From the NCBI RefSeq assembly GCF_904061905.1, contig NZ_CAJFCI010000054.1, positions 1 to 64,000 of the forward strand: 64,000 nt of DNA, given 5' to 3'. The notes beneath the pieces were generated by a model. That model was given only the letters and a program-made list of their open reading frames with translations. It did no database searches and was not told the DNA's origin. Shown here one piece after another: positions 54,168-63,624 of this stretch. Each line of letters starts with the position of its first letter. Within the stretch, counting starts at the first letter, position 1. Position numbers and translations under genes: made by a program. This DNA comes from Zestomonas carbonaria (GTDB taxonomy: Bacteria; Pseudomonadota; Gammaproteobacteria; Pseudomonadales; Pseudomonadaceae).

Positions 54168-55405
54168 TCGCCCAGCGCAACTGGCGAACCATCCTGCTGG
54201 TGGTCGGGGCGGGCATCGTCTCGGCCTTTCAGGTCGGCAAGGCACCCGCCGCGCTCGGCATCGTGCAGGCGGACCTGGCGCTCGACCTGGCCACGGCGGC
54301 GTGGATGCTCTCGGCGTTCGGGATAGTCGGCGCGCTGGGCGGGATCGTTACCGGCGTGATCGTCGATCACCTGGGCGCCAGGCGCCTGGCGGTCGGCGGC
54401 CTGGTGCTGCAGGGGCTCGCCTGCGGCCTCGGTGCGATGGCTCCCGACGCCGCCTGGCTGCTGGCCAGCCGCGCGGTCGAGGGCCTGGGCTTTCTCGCCG
54501 TGGTCGTGGCGGCACCGGCCCTGATCGACGCCACCGCCACGCCGAACCAGGCGCCACGCGCCTTCGCGGCCTGGAGCACGTTCATGCCGGTGGGCATCAC
54601 CCTGGTGCTGCTGGGCGCCCCGTTGCTGGAGGCCATGGGCTGGCGCGGCTTCTGGCTGCTCAACGCGGCGATCCTGCTCGGCTACGCGGTTCTGCTCGAA
54701 CGGGGCACCCGCGCCATCGCCAGGGCAAGGGAAACGCGCTCGCGGCTCGTCGGCGATATCGTCGAAACCCTCGGCTCGCCAGGCCCCTGGCTGCTGGCGG
54801 GGCTGTTCGCCGCCTTCACGGCGGTCTATTTCGCGGTGTTCGGCTTCCTGCCCACGGTGCTCGAAGAGCGCTGGTCGCTGGCCCCCGCCACGGCCAGCCT
54901 GCTGACCGCCATCGCGGTGCTCGTCAACGCCGGCGGCAACCTGGCCGGCGGCGCCCTGCTGGCGCGCGGTCATTCCGCCGCGCGAATCCTGCAGGTGGCC
55001 TTCGCCGCTCTGGCGGTCTGCGGGCTGGGCATTTTCATCGAGGCCGCTCCCGCCCTCCTCGCCTATGGCCTGTGCGTGGCATTCTCGTGCATCGGCGGCC
55101 TGATCCCCACCGTCCTGTTCAACCTGGCCCCGCGCGAAACCCCTCGGCCCGAGCTGCTGGGCGCCACCACCGGCTGGCTGATGCAGGGCAACAACCTGGG
55201 CCTGACCCTCGGTCCCGTCGCCGCGGGCTGGCTCGCCGCCCAGTGGGGCTGGCCGGCGATCTCGCTGCTGGTCGCCGCGCTCTCCGTGGCGGGCTGCCTG
55301 CTCGCGCTCGGGCTGGGTAGGCGGGCGACGTCAGCATCGACACCCGGCATGGCGGCAGGATCGTCTACTGGAACGAGCCGGACGGCCACCAATGGGAAAT
55401 CCTGA
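54164..55405 (+). CDS. MFS transporter with aberrant C-terminal tail
   Basis: 413 residues, about 12 membrane segments (for example [23 protein letters not shown] and [18 protein letters not shown]). The [16 protein letters not shown] loop after helix 2 is MFS motif A. Related to the CynX/NIMT-like group by overall pattern; substrate unknown. Its ATG overlaps the wrbA stop. After the last helix the final 24 residues (from about [10 protein letters not shown]) are translated out of frame from the remnant of a VOC-family gene, so the original C terminus has been replaced. The transporter core is intact and may still work. Confidence 0.82.
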   Translation: MIAQRNWRTILLVVGAGIVSAFQVGKAPAALGIVQADLALDLATAAWMLSAFGIVGALGGIVTGVIVDHLGARRLAVGGLVLQGLACGLGAMAPDAAWLLASRAVEGLGFLAVVVAAPALIDATATPNQAPRAFAAWSTFMPVGITLVLLGAPLLEAMGWRGFWLLNAAILLGYAVLLERGTRAIARARETRSRLVGDIVETLGSPGPWLLAGLFAAFTAVYFAVFGFLPTVLEERWSLAPATASLLTAIAVLVNAGGNLAGGALLARGHSAARILQVAFAALAVCGLGIFIEAAPALLAYGLCVAFSCIGGLIPTVLFNLAPRETPRPELLGATTGWLMQGNNLGLTLGPVAAGWLAAQWGWPAISLLVAALSVAGCLLALGLGRRATSASTPGMAAGSSTGTSRTATNGKS

Positions 55406-55431
55406 CGGTCAGCCACGCGCGCCAGGCGTAG
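55321..55431 (+). pseudogene. 3' remnant of a VOC (glyoxalase/bleomycin-resistance) gene
   Basis: In the frame different from that of the MFS gene, 36 codons read [20 protein letters not shown] followed by [16 protein letters not shown] and a stop. YxxxPDGHxWEILT is the C-terminal metal-binding signature of VOC/glyoxalase dioxygenase-like proteins. A TAG lies directly before the first codon, and no 5' part exists because the MFS coding sequence occupies it. So this is the end of a deleted gene, joined to the transporter gene by a deletion. Confidence 0.75.
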
Positions 55432-55690
55432 CGATGACAGCGCCCCCGGCTCCATCAGCGGCCGTCCATCATCCCGATTCATCTCGCTGATCGTACTTCC
55501 GAGCGATATTCGCCCCGCCCTCCTCGACCTAATCTTCCTGCTCACGAGTCATTGCCACCGATGGCGCCAGGAGAGAGCCGCGCTCCATGGCGAGAGCGGC
55601 CGTCCCTCCATTCCGCCCGGGCCATCATGGACACGGGCGTTCGACAGCCGCGCCGATGGGCTCCGCGCCCCACAACTCCGAGGAAGTACC

Positions 55691-56458
55691 ATGTCCAAGA
55701 CCCATCTGCTCGACCTCGACGGCAAGATCGCCTTCGTCTCCGGCGCCAGCCGTGGCATCGGCGAAGCCATCGCCAAGTTGCTGGCCCAACAGGGCGCCCA
55801 CGTGATCGTTTCCAGCCGCAAGATCGACGGCTGCCAGGCGGTCGCCGACGCGATCGTCGCCGAGGGCGGCAAGGCCACCGCCATCGCCTGCCACATCGGC
55901 GAGATGGAGCAGATCCAGAACGTGTTCGCGCAGATCCGCGAGCAGTTCGGCCGCCTCGACATCCTGGTCAACAACGCCGCCACCAACCCGCAGTTCGCCC
56001 ATGTGCTGGAGACCGACCTGTCGGCCTTCCAGAAGACCGTCGACGTCAACATCCGCGGCTACTTCTTCATGTCCATCGAAGGCGCCAGGCTGATGAAGGA
56101 GAACGGCGGCGGCAGCATCATCAACGTCGCGTCCGTCCATGGCGTCACCCCTGGCGAGTTCCAGGGCATCTACTCGGTGACCAAGGCGGCGGTGATCAGC
56201 ATGACCAAGGTGTTCGCCAAGGAGTGCGCGCCGTTCGGCATCCGCTGCAACGCCCTGCTGCCGGGCGCGACCGACACCAAGTTCGCCTCGGCGCTGGTGA
56301 AAAACGATGCGATCCGCAATGCCCTGCTCCAGCGCGTGCCGCTCAAGCGCGTAGCCGAGCCGGGCGAGATGGCCGGCACCGTGCTGTACCTGGCCAGCGA
56401 TGCTTCCAGCTACACCACCGGCGTGGCGTTGAACGTCGACGGCGGCTACCTGCTCTGA
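55691..56458 (+). CDS. Short-chain dehydrogenase/reductase
   Basis: 255 residues. SGASRGIG at 17-24 binds NAD(P), NNAA at 94-97, and the catalytic Ser148, Tyr161 and Lys165 (YSVTK) are all present. Classical SDR, with GATDTKFASALV and VALNVDGGYLL at the C terminus, in the group annotated as 3-oxoacyl-reductase-like or sorbitol/gluconate dehydrogenase-like. Substrate unknown. Preceded by CCGAGGAAG and followed 62 bases later by D-serine dehydratase; a shared role is not obvious. Confidence 0.87.
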   Translation: MSKTHLLDLDGKIAFVSGASRGIGEAIAKLLAQQGAHVIVSSRKIDGCQAVADAIVAEGGKATAIACHIGEMEQIQNVFAQIREQFGRLDILVNNAATNPQFAHVLETDLSAFQKTVDVNIRGYFFMSIEGARLMKENGGGSIINVASVHGVTPGEFQGIYSVTKAAVISMTKVFAKECAPFGIRCNALLPGATDTKFASALVKNDAIRNALLQRVPLKRVAEPGEMAGTVLYLASDASSYTTGVALNVDGGYLL

Positions 56459-56520
56459 GCCCGGAGCCCTCTCCGGCGCCATGCCACGCCGGGGGTGGCG
56501 CCTCCCGATGGAAACCAGCC

Positions 56521-57876
56521 ATGTCGAAAACTCCATCGCGACCAGCCCTGCCGACCAGGCTCCTGGGCCAGCTCCAGTCCAGGCAACCCTTCCTGTGGCT
56601 CAACCCCGGCCTGGGCGACGCACTGCCGGAAACCGGCATCGGCCTCGCCGAGGTGGACGCCGCGCAAGCGCGCCTGGCGCGCTGCGCCGGCCTGCTGGGC
56701 AGCCTTTTCCCGGAGCTGGCGGTGAGTCGCGGGGCGATCGAATCGGCGCTGCTGCGCACCGCCAACCTGCAGCGCGCCATGAGCAGTGTTGCCGCCTGCG
56801 ACGGCGTCTGGTTCGTCAAGGCGGACCATGCCCTGCCGGTCGCCGGCTCGATAAAGGCGCGTGGCGGTTTTCACGAGGTGCTGGCGCTGGCGGAGTCCAT
56901 CGCCCTGCGCGAAGGGCTGATCGGCGCTGACGACGACCGCCTGCCGCTCGCCTCTGCGGAGGCGCGCGCCCTGTTCGCCCGGTACAAGGTCGCGGTCGGC
57001 AGCACCGGCAACCTCGGCATGAGCATCGGCCTGATGGCCGCCGCCCTGGGGTTCAGGGCCGAAGTGCACATGTCCAGCGATGCCAGGGAGTGGAAGAAGA
57101 CGCGCCTGCGCAGACACGGTGTGACGGTCGTCGAGCACGACGGCGACTACGCGGCGGCGGTGGCCGCCGGGCGGGAGCAGGCGCTGGCCGATCCCCATGG
57201 CTATTTCGTCGACGACGAGCACTCGCCGCTGCTGTTCGCCGGCTACGCGGTCGCGGCCCGTGGCCTGGCCGCGCAACTGGCGGCGGCCGGCAGGATCGTC
57301 GATGCCGACCACCCGCTCTTCGTCTACCTGCCCTGCGGGGTCGGCGGTGCGCCGGGCGGCATCACCTTCGGCCTCAAGGCGCTGTTCGGCGACCACGTGC
57401 ATTGCTTCTTCGCCGAGCCGGTGGCGTCGCCGTGCATGCTCGTGCAACTGGCCGCTGGCTGCGAGCAACCGGTCTCGGTGTACGACGTAGGCCTCGACAA
57501 CCGCACCGAGGCCGACGGCCTGGCGGTGGGCCAGGCATCGCCGCTGGTCAGCCCGCTGATGGCCGCGCAACTGTCGGGGGTGTTCACCGTCAGCGACCAG
57601 CAGCTCTACATCTCGCTGTTCCGGCTGGCGCAGAGCGAAGGCATCGCCCTGGAACCGTCGGCCGCCGCTGGCGTCCCCGGCCCGAACTGGCTGACCGCGA
57701 GCGCAGCGGGACACGACTACCTCGGGCGCCACGGGCTCGAGCGGGTGCTGCACAACGCCACCCACGTGATCTGGACGACCGGCGGATCGCTGGTGCCACG
57801 ACAGGAGCTCCAGCGCTTCCAGGCCGAAGGCCTGCGGCTGTGCGCCAAGCGGCCGCAGAGCGAGTACTTTCCGTAG
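56521..57876 (+). CDS. dsdA: D-serine ammonia-lyase (D-serine dehydratase)
   Basis: 451 residues. The PLP lysine is K112 in AGSIKARGGFHEVL, and the phosphate-binding loop is VGSTGNLGMSIG at 159-170. FLWLNPG near the N terminus, YLPCGVGGAPGGITFGLK and THVIWTTGGSLVP at the end are the DsdA family landmarks. It converts D-serine to pyruvate and ammonia, for detoxification or nutrition. No DsdX permease or DsdC regulator is adjacent, unlike in E. coli. Confidence 0.92.
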   Translation: MSKTPSRPALPTRLLGQLQSRQPFLWLNPGLGDALPETGIGLAEVDAAQARLARCAGLLGSLFPELAVSRGAIESALLRTANLQRAMSSVAACDGVWFVKADHALPVAGSIKARGGFHEVLALAESIALREGLIGADDDRLPLASAEARALFARYKVAVGSTGNLGMSIGLMAAALGFRAEVHMSSDAREWKKTRLRRHGVTVVEHDGDYAAAVAAGREQALADPHGYFVDDEHSPLLFAGYAVAARGLAAQLAAAGRIVDADHPLFVYLPCGVGGAPGGITFGLKALFGDHVHCFFAEPVASPCMLVQLAAGCEQPVSVYDVGLDNRTEADGLAVGQASPLVSPLMAAQLSGVFTVSDQQLYISLFRLAQSEGIALEPSAAAGVPGPNWLTASAAGHDYLGRHGLERVLHNATHVIWTTGGSLVPRQELQRFQAEGLRLCAKRPQSEYFP

Positions 57877-58379
57877 CCCGAACGTCCGGTATTGCCGCTC
57901 TCTCGGTGCGCACGGCGCACCCTACCCGGATTGCATCCGGGCTACGCCTTGGGATTCCCGTGTTCGCGGGAATGACCTGGAAGGAGGCTTCACATTCGAC
58001 CATCACCCTCGCCCGATGGGTACGGTCGCTCCTGCCCGCACGGCTTGCCCCCTCTCCCCCCGGAGCGGGGCGCGCAGCCAGGGCCGGGGTGAGGGACGGA
58101 GGTGTGGGCTACTGCAGTGCTCAACCCCCCCCGCGATACGGAAACTCCAGCATCCAACCGCCATCCCCCTACGCGAGCCGCCGCTAACACGGGGACCCAG
58201 TAAACAATGATGATGGATCATTCAAGCCGCTACTGATCCCGGCAAAGCCCTGTAGGACGAGGCTTCGCAGGGCACTCATACTTTCTTCCGACCCCCAAAA
58301 TACAACCTAGGTGCGCTTATCCGGCCACTACCCGCTGAGTACGGTGCCATCAGAAACACAACACTCATCGGAGAGCCGC
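57877..58379. other. Intergenic region with several dispersed repeats
   Basis: About 500 bases without a gene. It contains a CCCGGATTGCATCCGGGCTA palindrome (about 57936-57955), a TTCCCGTGTTCGCGGGAA hairpin (about 57955-57973), and at 58047-58096 the inverted copy of the block at 24530-24575. The promoter of the DUF1302 gene should lie in the last 130 bases; no clear motif was picked. Confidence 0.55.
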
Positions 58380-60236
58380 ATGACAACAACAAAACGGCCC
58401 GGATTCTTCCAGCCAAACACCCTCGCCCTGGCCGTCGCTCTCAGCGCCGTCGCACCGCTGGCGCAGGCCATTACCTTCAACATCGGGGAGATCGAAGGGC
58501 AGTTCGACTCGTCGCTGTCGCTCGGTGCGAGCTGGGCGCTGCGCAACGCCGACCCGGACCTGGTCGGCAGCAACAACGGCGGCAAGTCCGGCACCCACAC
58601 CACCGACGATGGCCGCCTGAACTTCAAGAAGGGCGAGACCTTCTCGAAGATCTTCAAGGGCATCCACGACCTCGAACTCAAGTACCGCGACACCGGCATC
58701 TTCCTGCGCGGCAAGTACTGGTACGACTTCGAGCTGAAGGACGAGAGCCGCCCGTTCAAGGACATCAGCGACCACAACCGCAAGGAGGCCTCCCAGTCTT
58801 CCGGCGCGGAACTGCTCGACGCCTTCATCTACCACAACTACGACATCGCCAATCAGCCGGGCTCGGTACGCCTGGGCAAGCAGGTGGTGAGCTGGGGCGA
58901 GAGCACCTTCATCGCCAACAGCATCAACTCGATCAACCCGGTCGACGTGGCCGCCTTCCGTCGCCCCGGCGCGGAGATCAAGGAAGGCCTGATCCCGGTG
59001 AACATGTTCTACGTCTCGCAGAGCCTCACCGAGAACCTGGCCGCCGAAGTCTTCTACCAACTGGAATGGGACCAGACCGTCCTCGACAACTGCGGCACCT
59101 TCTTTGGCAACGACGTGGTGCCCGATGGCTGCGACAACAACCACCGCAACCTCGTGGGACCGCAATTCCTCAACGCCTTCGAGCCGATCTTCGCCGCCGC
59201 CGGCCATGGTTATCAGCTCCAGGACGCCGAGGGTGCGCTGCTGCCCCGTGGCGGCGACCGCGACGCGCGCGACAGCGGCCAGTGGGGCCTGGCCCTGCGC
59301 TGGATGGGCGATGCGACCGAGTACGGCGCCTATTTCATGAACTACCACAGCCGTACGCCCTACTTCAGCACCCAGCCGGCCAGCCAGGCCTACCACAATG
59401 ACCTGCCGGGCATGCTCGTCGGTCCGGGCGGCGTGCTCGAAAACTGCCTCGGCATGGGTCTCGGCGCCGCCTGCGGGTCGGTGCTCGAAGGCACCGCCTT
59501 CACCTCGCTGCTGGGCAACTCCAACTACTTCATGGAGTACCCGGAAGACATCAAGCTGTACGGCCTGAGCTTCGCCACCACCCTGGAGAGCGGCACCGCC
59601 TGGTCGGGCGAGATCAGCTACCGGCCGAACATGCCGCTGCAGATCAACACCGCCGACATCACCCTGAGCTTGGCCGACTCCGCCACCGGCATTCTCGGCG
59701 CACCCGCCCTGAGCCCGATCGGCAGCAAGCCCGGCGTCGACACCCACGGCTACCGTCGCAAGGAAGTGACCCAGGCCCAGACCACCCTCACCCACTTCTT
59801 CGACCAGGTCATGGGTGCCGACCGCCTGACCCTGGTGGGCGAGCTGGGCGTGACCCGCATCGGTGGCCTGGAAAGCCGCCGCAGCCTGCACGATGGCCTG
59901 AGCTACGGTCGCAACCCGGAAGTCGGCCAGTGGGCCCCGAACAACCAGCACGGCTTCTACACCTCGACCTCCTGGGGCTACCGCGCCCGCGGAATCCTCG
60001 AGTTCAACAACGTGTTCGCCGGCGTGAACCTCAAGCCGAACCTGGCCTGGTCTCACGACGTGGACGGCTATGGCCCGACCTTCAACGAAGGTTCCAAGGC
60101 CATCAGCCTCGGGCTGGATGCCGACTACCGCAACGTATACACCGCCAGCCTGTCGTACACCGACTTCTTCGGCGGTGATTACAACACCTCGATCGATCGC
60201 GACTTCGTCGCCTTCAGCGTCGGCATCAACTTCTGA
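58380..60236 (+). CDS. DUF1302 family outer-membrane protein
   Basis: 618 residues with a signal peptide (ALAVALSAVAPLAQA) and a beta-barrel-like mature chain. FDSSLSLGASWALRNADPDL, the RLGKQVVSWGESTFI block and INPVDVAAFRRPGAEIKEGLIPV are the standard DUF1302 sequences; the chain ends in Phe, as outer-membrane barrels do. Family members usually sit next to a DUF1329 gene and often near RND exporters or catabolic genes for hydrophobic compounds such as steroids, terpenoids and aromatics; a role in moving lipids or hydrophobic substrates across the outer membrane is suspected. No RND gene is present here. Confidence 0.9.
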   Translation: MTTTKRPGFFQPNTLALAVALSAVAPLAQAITFNIGEIEGQFDSSLSLGASWALRNADPDLVGSNNGGKSGTHTTDDGRLNFKKGETFSKIFKGIHDLELKYRDTGIFLRGKYWYDFELKDESRPFKDISDHNRKEASQSSGAELLDAFIYHNYDIANQPGSVRLGKQVVSWGESTFIANSINSINPVDVAAFRRPGAEIKEGLIPVNMFYVSQSLTENLAAEVFYQLEWDQTVLDNCGTFFGNDVVPDGCDNNHRNLVGPQFLNAFEPIFAAAGHGYQLQDAEGALLPRGGDRDARDSGQWGLALRWMGDATEYGAYFMNYHSRTPYFSTQPASQAYHNDLPGMLVGPGGVLENCLGMGLGAACGSVLEGTAFTSLLGNSNYFMEYPEDIKLYGLSFATTLESGTAWSGEISYRPNMPLQINTADITLSLADSATGILGAPALSPIGSKPGVDTHGYRRKEVTQAQTTLTHFFDQVMGADRLTLVGELGVTRIGGLESRRSLHDGLSYGRNPEVGQWAPNNQHGFYTSTSWGYRARGILEFNNVFAGVNLKPNLAWSHDVDGYGPTFNEGSKAISLGLDADYRNVYTASLSYTDFFGGDYNTSIDRDFVAFSVGINF

Positions 60237-60262
60237 TCCGGCGTAGCAGAGAGAACCGCACC

Positions 60263-61627
60263 ATGAAAGCACAAAAGCTCATCACTGCCCTGACCCTGTC
60301 CCTGCTGGCCGGTAGCGTCCTCGCCGCGGTCTCGCCGGAGGAAGCCGCCAAGCTCGGCACCAGCCTGACCCCGCTCGGCGCGGAAAAGGCCGGCAACGCC
60401 GACGGCAGCATCCCGGCCTGGAACGGCGGCCTGCCGAAGAACGCCGCACCGGTGGACGCCAAGGGCTTCCTCGGCGATCCGTTCGCCAACGAGAAGCCGC
60501 TGTTCACCATCACCGCGCAGAACGTCGACCAGTACAAGGACAGGCTGTCCGAAGGCCAACTGGCGATGTTCAAGCGCTACGCCGACACCTACAAGATGGC
60601 GGTCTACCCCAGCCACCGCACCGTGGCGGCACCCGAGCACATCTACAAGGCGGCACACACCAGCGCCCTGAAGACCACCCTGGTGGAAGGCGGCAACGGC
60701 CTGAAGAACTTCACCGACAGCCGCTTCTACGCCTTCCCGATTCCCAAGGACGGCCTGGAAACGGTGTGGAACCACATCACCCGCTACCGTGGCACCAACA
60801 TCCTGCGCGTCTCGGTCTCCACCGCGCCGCAGACCAACGGCGACTACACCCTGATCCGCTACGACGACGACCTGGCGGTGCCCACCGGCATGGCGGACCT
60901 CGACCCGGCCAAGGCGGAGAACCTGCTGTACTACTTCAAGCAGCGCGTCACCGCGCCGGCGCGCCTGGCCGGCACCGTGCTGCTGGTGCACGACACCCTC
61001 GACCAGGTCAAGGAACCGCGCATGGCCTGGCAGTACAACGCCGGCCAGCGCCGCGTGCGCCGCGCCCCGCAGGTGGCCTACGACAGCCCGACCTCGCAGG
61101 TCGACGGCCTGCGCGTATCGGACAACCTGGACATGTTCAACGGCGCGCCCAACCGCTACGACTGGAAACTGATCGGCAAGCAGGAGCTGTACATCCCCTA
61201 CAACAACTACAAGGCCGCCTCGCCGCAGGTGAAGTACGCCGACCTGATCAAGGCCGGCCACACCAACCAGGACCTGGTGCGCTACGAGCCGCACCGCGTC
61301 TGGGTGGTCGAGGCCACGCTGAAGCAGGGTGAGCGCCACGTCTACGCCAAGCGCCGCTTCTACATCGACGAGGACTCCTGGACCATCGCCATCTCCGAGC
61401 AGTACGACGGTCGCGGCCAACTCTGGCGCGTCGGCGAGGCCATGCTCCTGCAGGACTACAGCGCCCAGGTGCCGTGGTACGCCTACGAGACCCTCTACGA
61501 CCTGATCGCCGGCCGCTACGCCACCGCCGGGATGATGAACGAGGAGAAGAACTGGATCCGCTTCGACGTCCCGACCTCCGCCTCCCAATTCACCCCAGCC
61601 GCCCTGCGTAGCGCGGGCGTGCGCTGA
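60263..61627 (+). CDS. DUF1329 family periplasmic or outer-membrane protein
   Basis: 454 residues, signal peptide LITALTLSLLAGSVLA followed by AVSPEEAAKLGTSLTPLGAEKAGNADGSIPAWNGG, the invariant opening of DUF1329. Also QRRVRRAPQVAYDSP, MFNGAPNRYDWKLIGKQELYIPYNNY and the YAKRRFYIDEDSWTI block typical of the family, which resembles the LolB/outer-membrane lipoprotein-sorting fold. It follows the DUF1302 gene by 26 bases and ends at a strong terminator, so the two form a bicistronic operon and probably one machine. Confidence 0.9.
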   Translation: MKAQKLITALTLSLLAGSVLAAVSPEEAAKLGTSLTPLGAEKAGNADGSIPAWNGGLPKNAAPVDAKGFLGDPFANEKPLFTITAQNVDQYKDRLSEGQLAMFKRYADTYKMAVYPSHRTVAAPEHIYKAAHTSALKTTLVEGGNGLKNFTDSRFYAFPIPKDGLETVWNHITRYRGTNILRVSVSTAPQTNGDYTLIRYDDDLAVPTGMADLDPAKAENLLYYFKQRVTAPARLAGTVLLVHDTLDQVKEPRMAWQYNAGQRRVRRAPQVAYDSPTSQVDGLRVSDNLDMFNGAPNRYDWKLIGKQELYIPYNNYKAASPQVKYADLIKAGHTNQDLVRYEPHRVWVVEATLKQGERHVYAKRRFYIDEDSWTIAISEQYDGRGQLWRVGEAMLLQDYSAQVPWYAYETLYDLIAGRYATAGMMNEEKNWIRFDVPTSASQFTPAALRSAGVR

Positions 61628-61649
61628 TTCCAGCGGGCTACTCCGTTTA

Positions 61650-61674
61650 GGCGGCCTTTGGGCCGCCTTTTTTT
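61650..61674 (+). terminator. Rho-independent terminator of the DUF1302-DUF1329 operon
   Basis: GGCGGCC-TTTG-GGCCGCC followed directly by seven T, 22 bases past the DUF1329 stop. Textbook stem, loop and T run. Confidence 0.9.
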
Positions 61675-61700
61675 ATTCGCAAGACCCGCAAGGCCATACC

Positions 61701-62011
61701 CGTAGGGTGGGCTTCAGCCCACCGGAAGGAGTCCGACCATGGCAGGGGCTGTCTTCTGGATTCCCGCGTTCGCGGGAATGACGTGAGGGAAACTCCATCG
61801 CCCAATCGTCGTCCCCGCGAACGCGAGGAGTCAGATGAGGCGGACACTCGACGGTCACGATGGGTTATCACCCATCCTACGAGCTGGCACCCACGACGTA
61901 GCCCGGATGAAATCCGGGCCACGCGCGCTCCCGTAGGGTGGGCTTCAGCCCACCGGAAAGAGGTCGGCCATGGCGGGGGCTGTTTCTGGATTCCCGCGTT
62001 CGCGGGGAACC
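61701..62011. repeat. Duplicated 80-base palindromic repeat in a 500-base gap
   Basis: Two copies (61701-61781 and 61932-62011) share GTAGGGTGGGCTTCAGCCCA, then CCGGAAAGAGGTCGGCCATG-like sequence, GGGCTGT and the hairpin TTCCCGCGTTCGCGGGAA. Between them is a CCCGGATGAAATCCGGG palindrome (about 61903-61919). The gap between the convergent DUF1329 and DUF1254 genes contains no supported gene. Confidence 0.75.
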
Positions 62012-62048
62012 AGAAGACGCGGCGATATCGCTGTGCTCCCTCCAAACG

Positions 62049-62081
62049 AAAAAACTCCGCGGGTGGAGCACCCCCGCGGAG
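62049..62081 (-). terminator. Rho-independent terminator of the DUF1254 gene
   Basis: On the minus strand CTCCGCGGG and CCCGCGGAG form a nine-base-pair stem with a nine-base loop, followed by six T. It lies 94 bases past the DUF1254 stop. Confidence 0.8.
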
Positions 62082-62174
62082 CAGCCGTCTCGACTATGTG
62101 ATGCAGAAGCCCGGCCGCGATAGCGAGACGTAAACCGGACCGTGGCCGAGGCCACGGTTGCTGATGCGGCCCTG

Positions 62175-63599
62175 CTACATCTTCTTCACCTGCGGCAACG
62201 GATAGGTGCCATCGAGAATCGCCTCGTTCGGCTGGTACAGCCGGAGGAGCAGGTAGAAGTTCCCCTTCGGCGCCGGCAGCCAGTTGGCCTTGTCCGCTCC
62301 CTGGGGTTCGTCGCGCTGGATCGGGATGCTGAAGGAGCCGTCCTCGCGGATGCGCAGGCCGGCGGTATCCGAACCCACCTTGTAGCGGCCGATGGGATTG
62401 GCCACGAGCATCTTGTCGTCGGCGTTGTAGATCGTCAGCGACCAGAACGCCCCCACGGGCGGGGCCTTGGTGAAGGCCACCTCGTAGCGGTTGGTGCCGT
62501 CCAGGGGCTTTCCTTCGGCGTCGGTGTAGCGGATGGGATAGGTCGCCTCCTCGGCCAGGTTGCCGCCCAGGTAAGGACCGGACATCAGCGCGCGGCCCGG
62601 GTAGTTGAAGCCGAACTCGGTCACCAGGGTCATGTACCAGCCATTGCGCAGTACGCTCGCCGCCGCGGTTTCCTTGCCGGCTACCAGTGGCGCATCCTCC
62701 AGGGCGCGCTTGAGCCCCTTGACCTGCTCGGGCGCCAGTTTCGCCTGGTCGAAGCCATGCTCCCAGGTCAGGCCGATGCGTTCGAACTGGCCGACCAGCG
62801 CCTCATCGCCCGGCTTGAGCTGGTTGTGCCGCATGGCATAGCCGAGGTGGGTGAAGAAGCCCAGGTCGTTGCCCTCGATCGCAGGCAGCGATGCGAGCGT
62901 AGCCGGCGGCGCGACGTAGCTGGCATTGTCGAGTTGGCTCAAAGGGCGCAGATCGAACCCGGCCTGCAGGGCCCGTACCGGTTCCATCGCTTCGCCCGGG
63001 GTGACGTGCAGCCGTCCCCACAGCCAGACCTTGTCGGTGGTCGCCGCGAGGGCTTTCACGCCTGCGGGCAGCGTGCCTTGCCAGCCCGGCGGCACTATCG
63101 CGAAACGGCCCGCCTGGGTGCCGGTGGCGCGCCGGCCGATGTAGTGCTCCAGGTCGTGGTACATGCTGAAGACGTTGACCACGTAGTAGCGGTCGGCCGT
63201 GTCCGGCACGCTCAGCACATAGGGCTCGGTCAGGTTGACGACGGCGCTCATGTAGAGCGTGTCGTGGTTGGCGGTAGGCATGTCCTTGTCGGCCGGGGTC
63301 GACAGTTCGGTGGCCCAGCCGATCTGGTTCAGCGGCGCACGGTAGCTGGTGGCCGGTTTGTCGGCCGGCACGTCGATGTATTCGCGGATGATCCGCTCCA
63401 GGCGCACCAGCGGGTAACCCCAGCTATAGGCCATCACGCCCAGGGCGTAGGCTTCGGCCTCCCGCGCCTTGACGGAGTTCTCGGCGTTCATCACGGTGGT
63501 GATCAACGGATCGGGATAGGGCGCGGCGGCCAGCGCATGGGCCGAACAGACGGCCGAGGCCGCGACAAGGGTGGCGATCAGGGTTTTCAGTGGTTTCAT
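62175..63599 (-). CDS. DUF1254/DUF1214 domain exported protein
   Basis: 474 residues with a signal peptide (TLIATLVAASAVCSAHALAA). The DUF1254 part has YALGVMAYSWGYPLVRLER and NHDTLYMSAVVNLTEPYVLSVPD; the C-terminal DUF1214 part has GAFWSLTIYNADDKMLVANPIGRY and GNFYLLLRLYQPNEAILDGTY. Function of the family is undefined, although members are common next to catabolic or outer-membrane genes. It is followed upstream on the same strand by the SphA-like gene, whose stop is 25 bases before its ATG, so the two should be co-transcribed. Confidence 0.88.
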   Translation of the reverse strand: MKPLKTLIATLVAASAVCSAHALAAAPYPDPLITTVMNAENSVKAREAEAYALGVMAYSWGYPLVRLERIIREYIDVPADKPATSYRAPLNQIGWATELSTPADKDMPTANHDTLYMSAVVNLTEPYVLSVPDTADRYYVVNVFSMYHDLEHYIGRRATGTQAGRFAIVPPGWQGTLPAGVKALAATTDKVWLWGRLHVTPGEAMEPVRALQAGFDLRPLSQLDNASYVAPPATLASLPAIEGNDLGFFTHLGYAMRHNQLKPGDEALVGQFERIGLTWEHGFDQAKLAPEQVKGLKRALEDAPLVAGKETAAASVLRNGWYMTLVTEFGFNYPGRALMSGPYLGGNLAEEATYPIRYTDAEGKPLDGTNRYEVAFTKAPPVGAFWSLTIYNADDKMLVANPIGRYKVGSDTAGLRIREDGSFSIPIQRDEPQGADKANWLPAPKGNFYLLLRLYQPNEAILDGTYPLPQVKKM

Positions 63600-63624
63600 G
63601 CGGCTTCCTCGCTTTCGTTACGGC

